Positions 59,211 to 64,000 of a stretch of 64,000 bases of DNA are shown one piece after another (within the stretch, counting starts at the first letter, position 1; the number at the start of each line of letters is the position of its first letter). The notes beneath the pieces were generated by a model. The model was not told where the DNA came from, made no database searches, and worked only from the letters and a program-made list of their open reading frames with translations. Source of the DNA: Microbacterium sp. cf046 (lineage in GTDB: Bacteria > Actinomycetota > Actinomycetes > Actinomycetales > Microbacteriaceae); contig NZ_FOZJ01000001.1 of NCBI RefSeq assembly GCF_900114345.1, positions 868,001-932,000 on the forward strand. The letters run 5' to 3'. Both the position numbers and the translations under genes were made by a program.

Positions 59211-59667
59211 AGACTTCGCTGCGGATGCGGCACTTTTCGCCCGAATGCGCGCCATGTGGGAGGAGATCGACCCCGCACCGGCCGATCTCGTCGACCGAAT
59301 GGTCGCTGCCGTCGCGGTCGAGGACCTGTCGCGCGAGTACGCGCTGCTGACACTCGTGGCGGGTGAGCTCGCCGCCGTGCGTGGCGACACGGACACCCTG
59401 ACGCTGCAGTTCAGCGACGGAGACACGAGCGTGCTGCTGCACGTGACCGCCCCCGAAGACGATCATCGCCGCATCGACGGATGGGTCGATGCGACGGCGC
59501 TCGCCGTCCGCCTGGTCCAGGGCGATCGGGAGTGGTCGGCCGAGCTCGGCGAGCACGGTCGCTTCGCGTTCGACGGTGTCAAACCCGGTGTGTCACGCAT
59601 CCGCCTCGTCGTGCGCAACGATGATGACGATCTGCGCGAGTTCCAGACCCCCCAATTCGAAGTGTGA
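59200..59667 (+). CDS. Partner protein of the sigma factor, unknown domain
   Basis: 155 residues from ATG 59200 (GGGGAGGGG upstream), overlapping the sigma-factor end. The N-terminal 60 residues are helical (FARMRAMWEEIDPAPADLVDRM); from about 65 on it is beta-rich (LTLQFSDGDTSVLLHV; RFAFDGVKPGVSRIRLVV). No Cys, so it is not a zinc anti-sigma factor, and no membrane segment. Tight coupling suggests it controls the sigma factor or links it to the peptidases. I do not recognise the fold. Confidence 0.8.
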   Translation: METEDFAADAALFARMRAMWEEIDPAPADLVDRMVAAVAVEDLSREYALLTLVAGELAAVRGDTDTLTLQFSDGDTSVLLHVTAPEDDHRRIDGWVDATALAVRLVQGDREWSAELGEHGRFAFDGVKPGVSRIRLVVRNDDDDLREFQTPQFEV

Positions 59668-59725
59668 TCGGGTGCCGCGACGAATGCGGCACCCTGACGG
59701 CCCCTCGCGGCCATGAGGAGAGACG

Positions 59726-61372
59726 ATGACTGACGATCCGATCCGACGCCCGCCCCTGCCACGCCGTCCCCCGGGTCAGCCGTGGTGGCAGCGCACCGGA
59801 GCCGCTCGCCCGCTCGGCGTGCAGCTCAAGCCCACGCAGGAGGACGGCTTCGGCAGGGAAGCCGTGCAGCCGACCGGCTACGCGCCCCGCCATCTGCTGG
59901 TCACCGGGTCCGACGAGCTCGATTCCGTGTACGAGGTGCTCAATGCCGCTGCACTGCACTTCGGCTGGAGCATCCTGATCACGACGCTCGACGGCGAGGT
60001 GCTCGACACGGTGGACGCACGGAATGCCGCACAGCAGCAGGCGCAGGGGGAACGGGCAGCGGGGCGCGTTCCTGCGCTCTATCGCGCACTGATCGTCGTG
60101 GATCCCAAGGATGACGTCGACGACGAACCGGTCGCCGTGATCGATGCATGGCGCCTTCTCGAGGATGCGCGCTCGCGCGGTCTCGTGCGCCGCGTCGGTC
60201 TCGATCACGTCATGTCGGTCGGTCCATTCCCGCGCACGAATCCGTTCACGCGCACGAATCCGTTCACCCGGACGAATCCGTTCACGCGGACGAACGCGCC
60301 CGGACCCGACGGCTACGCCGATCCAGGGAGCGGGGGTCGCGAGGCCGTGAGCTTCGCCGGTGCGGCCCCGACCCACGAGATCGATGTCGTCGAAGGAGGC
60401 CGCCGCCCCGTGGTCGCGATTCTCGACACCGGATGCGGCAGCCACCCCTGGCTGGACGGGCATGTCCGCCTGGATCCCGTGCTGCCCAACGGCGGCGCGA
60501 TCGGGCGCTACGACCCGGCCACCGATCCGGAGGTCTACGGAGACCAGGCAGGTCCGTACGACGGCTTCCTCGACGACGCCGCCGGGCACGGAACGTTCAT
60601 CGCGGGGATCATCCGTCAGCGCTGCCCGGAGGCCGAGATCGTCGCCATCCGGGTCGCAGACAGCGAGGGTCTCGTCCTGGAGGGCGACTTCCTCGAGGCC
60701 GTGCGGAGCTTGGTCGCGTGGATCCGAGGAGACGACGGCGACGCGCAGCCGATCGATGTGCTCAACCTCTCCATCGGCTACTACCACGAGACGCCCCGCG
60801 ACGTCCGCTTCGACGACACGATGAGCCTGCTCCTCGCGGATGCGCGGAAGCAGGGGTGCGCGGTGGTCTGCTCGGCGGGCAACGACTCGACGGATCGGCC
60901 GGCGTTCCCCGCCGCGCTCTGGCGGTACGCCGGCGCCGAATACGACGTGGTCGAGCCGGAGGATGCTGCGCCGCACGTCTCGGTCGGAGCACTCAACCCC
61001 GACAACGAGACCGTGGCGCTGTTCAGCAACATCGGGGCATGGGTCAAGGTGTACGCGCCGGGAACGTCCGTGCTGAGCACGTCCCCGGCGTTCCAGGGTG
61101 CAGTCCAGGCCGGCACGCGCGACGACGTGACCATCGACGGCGTCGTGCTCGCCCGCGCGTCGATCGATCCCGACGACTTCACCGGCGGGTTCGCCCTCTG
61201 GAGCGGAACCTCGTTCGCGGCGCCCTACATCGCCGGTTCGATCGCCCATCGGGTCGCTCAGGGAATGCTCGCGGGCAAGTCGTCGCCGGATGCGGCCGAG
61301 CGCTCACGGGATCTTCGAGATGCAGCTGACGCGATCACGCAGGTCCTCGGCGTTCCGGGCACGACGGCATGA
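59726..61372 (+). CDS. Cytoplasmic subtilase 1 with NPFTRT repeats
   Basis: 548 residues, no signal peptide. A prodomain-like region (about 1-160) is followed by hexapeptide repeats GPFPRT and three NPFTRT (residues 166-189), a Gly-rich linker, and the S8 catalytic domain: Asp234 (AILDTGCGSHPW), His288 (AAGHGTFIAG), oxyanion Asn386 (CSAGNDST) and Ser496 (WSGTSFAAPYIAG). It is coupled to subtilase 2 by ATGA. The repeats sit where autoprocessing would separate prodomain from peptidase. Confidence 0.92.
   Translation: MTDDPIRRPPLPRRPPGQPWWQRTGAARPLGVQLKPTQEDGFGREAVQPTGYAPRHLLVTGSDELDSVYEVLNAAALHFGWSILITTLDGEVLDTVDARNAAQQQAQGERAAGRVPALYRALIVVDPKDDVDDEPVAVIDAWRLLEDARSRGLVRRVGLDHVMSVGPFPRTNPFTRTNPFTRTNPFTRTNAPGPDGYADPGSGGREAVSFAGAAPTHEIDVVEGGRRPVVAILDTGCGSHPWLDGHVRLDPVLPNGGAIGRYDPATDPEVYGDQAGPYDGFLDDAAGHGTFIAGIIRQRCPEAEIVAIRVADSEGLVLEGDFLEAVRSLVAWIRGDDGDAQPIDVLNLSIGYYHETPRDVRFDDTMSLLLADARKQGCAVVCSAGNDSTDRPAFPAALWRYAGAEYDVVEPEDAAPHVSVGALNPDNETVALFSNIGAWVKVYAPGTSVLSTSPAFQGAVQAGTRDDVTIDGVVLARASIDPDDFTGGFALWSGTSFAAPYIAGSIAHRVAQGMLAGKSSPDAAERSRDLRDAADAITQVLGVPGTTA
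60221..60292 (+). repeat. 18-base repeats coding NPFTRT in subtilase 1
   Basis: Four 18-base units in a row: one GPFPRT and three NPFTRT, followed by NAPG. Third positions vary between units, so the peptide is selected rather than only the DNA. Confidence 0.85.
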
Positions 61373-63018
61373 GCGATCTCACCCCCGACGACCCGGCCCG
61401 CGGTTCGGCATCCGGTGGAGGCACGACGCCGGGCTGGCGTCGTCGCTACGACGCCGCCCGTGCGAACGGCGTGCACCTCGACCCGACCGGTGAGCCGGTG
61501 CGCGGCGTCAGCGCATACCCGACCTCCTACGCACCCGACCACCTGCTGCTCACCTCCGGAGACGATGTCGAGCCGGTGCTGGAGATCCTGCGACCTGCGG
61601 CGGCGGACTTCGGCTGGGGGATCGAGCTGCAGAATCTGGACGGCTCGGACGTCGACGTCGAGACCGCCAACGAGCGCGGTCGGCGCGGCCGCGATCTGTT
61701 CGACCTGCCGACGATCTACCGCGTGGCGATCTTCCCGTCGCCGAGCCCTGATCGCGACGATCAGCCGGTGCCGCCCATCGACGCCTGGCGGCTGCTGCAG
61801 CGCGCTCGCGCGCGGAACGGGAGGGTGATCCGGGGCATCAGCCTCGACCACGTGCTGACGGTCGATCCGTTCGGCAAGACCAACCCGTTCGGCAAGACGA
61901 ACCCGTTCGGCAAGACGAACCCCTTCGGGAGGACCAACCCGTTCGGCAAGACGAATGCGCCCGGAGTGGACAGCTACGCGATCGCAGGAGGCGGCGGGCG
62001 GCAGGTGATCCAGTACGTCGGACCGGCGCCCGAGCGTCGCGCCACCATCGCCACAGGTGGTCGGCGGCCCGTCGTCGCCGTATTCGACACAGGCTGCGGG
62101 GAGCACCCCTGGCTTCCCGATGACATCGTGATGCGCGAGCCCGTGGTGGACGGCAAGGTGCTGGGCGTCCAGGACGCGGGCACCGATCCCGAGAGCGTCG
62201 GGGACGTCTCGGGGCCGTTCGACGGCGAGCTGGACGCCTCGGCCGGTCACGGCACGTTCATCGCCGGCATCGTGCGGCAGGTGTGCCCCGACGCCGACAT
62301 CGTCGCCGTCCGCGTCGCGGACAGCACCGGGATGCTCCTGGAGGGCGACTTCATGTACGCGGTGCGCACGCTCGTGAAGTGGATGCTGCTCCCGGCATCC
62401 GAGGGCGGGCGCCGGATCGACGTGATGAACCTCTCCCTCGGCTACTACCACGAGACCCCCGAGGACGAGCTCTTCGACGGCACGCTCAGCGAGCTGCTGG
62501 CGATCGCGCGGCGTCAGGGCTGCGCCGTGGTGTGCTCGGCGGGCAACGAGGCGACGGATCGCCCGACGTTTCCGGCTGCCCTGTGGAACTGGCCGGGCTC
62601 GGACTTCACGGTCGACGACCCGGCGGATGCCGCACCGCACATCGCGGTCGGCGCGCTCAATCCGAACGACACCGTCGCCCTGTTCAGCAACATCGGGCCC
62701 TGGGTGCACGCATACGCGCCGGGCGCCGCAGTGCTGAGCACGTCGCCCCCGCTGAGGGGCGGTGTGCAGGCCGGCAGCCGCTCCGATCGGATGGGCATGC
62801 GGCGGGAGACGATCGACCCGGACGACTACTCCGGGGGATTCGCGCTGTGGAGCGGCACCTCGTTCGCCGCGCCGTATGTCGCGGGCAGGCTCGCGCAGGC
62901 GCTGGTGGATCAGCTCGCCTCGGAGGCCGCGGAGACGCCGGCGTGCGTGCGCACGCTGAGCCAGGCGAGCGATCAGCTGATCGGCGAGCTCTCCGGGAAG
63001 GTCGTCCGCACCGCCTGA
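61369..63018 (+). CDS. Cytoplasmic subtilase 2 with NPFGKT repeats
   Basis: 549 residues, paralogue of subtilase 1 with the same layout. Repeats (DPFGKT, NPFGKT twice, NPFGRT, NPFGKT, residues 166-195) precede the catalytic domain: Asp240 (VFDTGCGEHPW), His294 (SAGHGTFIAG), Asn393 (CSAGNEAT) and Ser498 (WSGTSFAAPYVAG). No signal peptide. The 890-residue ORF on the opposite strand is antisense noise. Two paralogues with distinct repeat sequences suggest different partners or cleavage targets. Confidence 0.92.
   Translation: MSDLTPDDPARGSASGGGTTPGWRRRYDAARANGVHLDPTGEPVRGVSAYPTSYAPDHLLLTSGDDVEPVLEILRPAAADFGWGIELQNLDGSDVDVETANERGRRGRDLFDLPTIYRVAIFPSPSPDRDDQPVPPIDAWRLLQRARARNGRVIRGISLDHVLTVDPFGKTNPFGKTNPFGKTNPFGRTNPFGKTNAPGVDSYAIAGGGGRQVIQYVGPAPERRATIATGGRRPVVAVFDTGCGEHPWLPDDIVMREPVVDGKVLGVQDAGTDPESVGDVSGPFDGELDASAGHGTFIAGIVRQVCPDADIVAVRVADSTGMLLEGDFMYAVRTLVKWMLLPASEGGRRIDVMNLSLGYYHETPEDELFDGTLSELLAIARRQGCAVVCSAGNEATDRPTFPAALWNWPGSDFTVDDPADAAPHIAVGALNPNDTVALFSNIGPWVHAYAPGAAVLSTSPPLRGGVQAGSRSDRMGMRRETIDPDDYSGGFALWSGTSFAAPYVAGRLAQALVDQLASEAAETPACVRTLSQASDQLIGELSGKVVRTA
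61864..61953 (+). repeat. 18-base repeats coding NPFGKT in subtilase 2
   Basis: Five 18-base units (DPFGKT, NPFGKT, NPFGKT, NPFGRT, NPFGKT) followed by NAPG, at exactly the same protein position (166 on) as the repeats of subtilase 1. One more unit than subtilase 1. Confidence 0.88.
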
Positions 63019-63036
63019 TCGCGCCATGATGGGGGA

Positions 63037-64000
63037 ATGGCGCGCTCCGCGGGGGAACTTCACGAGGCCGGCGTGCGCCTGGCCAACGAGGGGCGCCATG
63101 CCGCCGCCACGAGGATGCTGCTGGCCGCACAGGAGCTCACCGACGATGTGAACGTGCGTGCTCGGATCGCCGGCACGCTCGCGTACATCAAGTCGCGCAC
63201 CGGTGCGCCGGCCGAAGGCGAGCAGATGTGCCTCGATGCCATGGCCCAGCCCGGCATCGACTCGCACACGTACGCGCTCCTGGCCGGGCAGCTCGGCGCG
63301 CTCGCCGAGCAGGCCGGCCGCTACGACGACTCCGAACGGTGGCTCACGCAGGGGATCGATGCGCTCGAGGAGGATTCGGAGGAAATGGCCAACCTCCTGG
63401 TGAACCGGAGCCTGGTCAACATGCGCAGGCTCCGGCTCGCGGAGGCCTCCCGCGACGCGGCCCGTGCGTCGGAGATCTTCGGGGCGCTCGCCCGACCCGT
63501 CGATCAGGCGCAGGCGCTGCACAACGAGGGATACATGGCCCTGCTCGGTGGCGATCTGATCACGGCGATGCGGATCATGTCTTCGGCGCGGAGCACCCTC
63601 GTGGATGTCTCGCCGGTCTTCGCGGCGGTGTGCGACGTGGACCGCGCGGAGGTCCTCAGGGACGCCGGGCACACGATCGAGGCCGAACGGATCCTCGCTC
63701 AGGCGGCGACGGTCTTCGGTCGCCAGCGGATGCCGCAGTCCCGTGGTGAGGCCGAGTACCACCTGGCTCGATCCCTTCTGGCTCATGACCCGCTGCGGGC
63801 GCGCCCGGTCGCGACGAGGGCGGCACGTCGCTTCCGGACGGTCGGGAACGACTCGTGGGCCTCCCGCGCGGAGGCCGTGCGCATGCGCGCCGAGCTCAGC
63901 GGCGGGCAGGTCATGCGCACCGGGCACCACGTCCCGCCTCCGCGTCGCGTTCCCGCCCGTGACGATGTCGAGGGCGCATCCGGTGCACTCGAACGGTTCG
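63037..64000 (+). CDS. TPR protein, 5' part (probably continues into a CHAT or similar domain)
   Basis: At least 321 residues from ATG 63037, open to the right edge; the end is outside the window. Successive helical pairs match tetratricopeptide repeats (RLANEGRHAAATRMLLAAQEL; AGRYDDSERWLTQGIDALEE; NEGYMALLGGDLITAMRIMSSA; AGHTIEAERILAQAATVFG). Actinobacterial TPR proteins next to such subtilases often end in a CHAT (caspase-like) protease domain; that part cannot be seen here and is inference. It begins 19 bases after the subtilase 2 stop, same strand. Confidence 0.85.
   Translation, partial: MARSAGELHEAGVRLANEGRHAAATRMLLAAQELTDDVNVRARIAGTLAYIKSRTGAPAEGEQMCLDAMAQPGIDSHTYALLAGQLGALAEQAGRYDDSERWLTQGIDALEEDSEEMANLLVNRSLVNMRRLRLAEASRDAARASEIFGALARPVDQAQALHNEGYMALLGGDLITAMRIMSSARSTLVDVSPVFAAVCDVDRAEVLRDAGHTIEAERILAQAATVFGRQRMPQSRGEAEYHLARSLLAHDPLRARPVATRAARRFRTVGNDSWASRAEAVRMRAELSGGQVMRTGHHVPPPRRVPARDDVEGASGALERF

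Noticed and set aside
61258-63930. 890-residue ORF on the minus strand
   Set aside because: It is antisense to subtilase 2 and the TPR gene, both of which have clear family motifs; the translation is Arg/His/Gly-rich without domain similarity, as expected for a shadow frame in high-GC DNA.

Overview
The window is about 70% GC and gene-dense. Actinobacterial signs are frequent 4-base ATGA overlaps, several apparently leaderless genes with a -10-like box six or seven bases before the start codon, and a short actinobacterial-type xylose isomerase. Two copies of a small protein family I associate with Microbacteriaceae (DUF7882-like) and overall protein similarity point to Microbacterium or a close relative. 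This assignment is from memory of families; no database was searched. I saw no tRNA, rRNA, IS element or CRISPR array.

Layout. 1-6.6 kb: a MoxR-like ATPase cut by the left edge, a small acidic protein, an intergenic region holding RNA-like element A, then kdpE, a kdpD lacking the KdpD-specific sensor domain, and a KimA-type potassium importer, all on the minus strand. 6.7-14.2 kb: small enzymes, a repeat protein, a tandem-repeat/M23 fusion, and a flavin monooxygenase-metY pair that suggests organosulfur scavenging. 14.4-22.7 kb: stress and redox genes (cNMP-binding flavoprotein, NhaA-DsbA fusion, msrB-msrA), then a sugar or inositol catabolic pair with a divergent TetR regulator. 22.7-38.3 kb: RNA-like element B, a membrane-tethered sigma factor with its own zinc anti-sigma motif and an Asn/Gly/Ala tail, a secreted subtilase, oxidoreductases, two degenerate M23-like proteins, an MFS exporter preceded by a leaderless 11-codon uORF, and an SDR/TetR pair.

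38.3-52.1 kb: two DUF7882-like paralogues and an aminotransferase, then a xylo-oligosaccharide/xylose locus. A GH3 beta-xylosidase-like enzyme, an ABC sugar importer and a LacI regulator supply xylose. A ROK (XylR-like) regulator faces xylA-xylB, which convert xylose to xylulose 5-phosphate. 52.2-58.5 kb: a small alarmone synthetase, membrane proteins, a leaderless coiled-coil protein with a BP74-like lipoprotein, a lipase and a CPA2-type antiporter.

58.5-64 kb: a compact plus-strand unit of a sigma factor, a 155-residue partner, two cytoplasmic subtilases with NPF-type hexapeptide repeats, and a TPR protein that runs off the right edge. It looks like a transcription-coupled intracellular proteolytic signalling or conflict module.

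The two strongest leads for something undescribed are this subtilase/TPR module and the pair of homologous, covarying hairpin elements at about 1.69-1.83 kb and 22.75-22.88 kb, each starting with the same promoter-like block.
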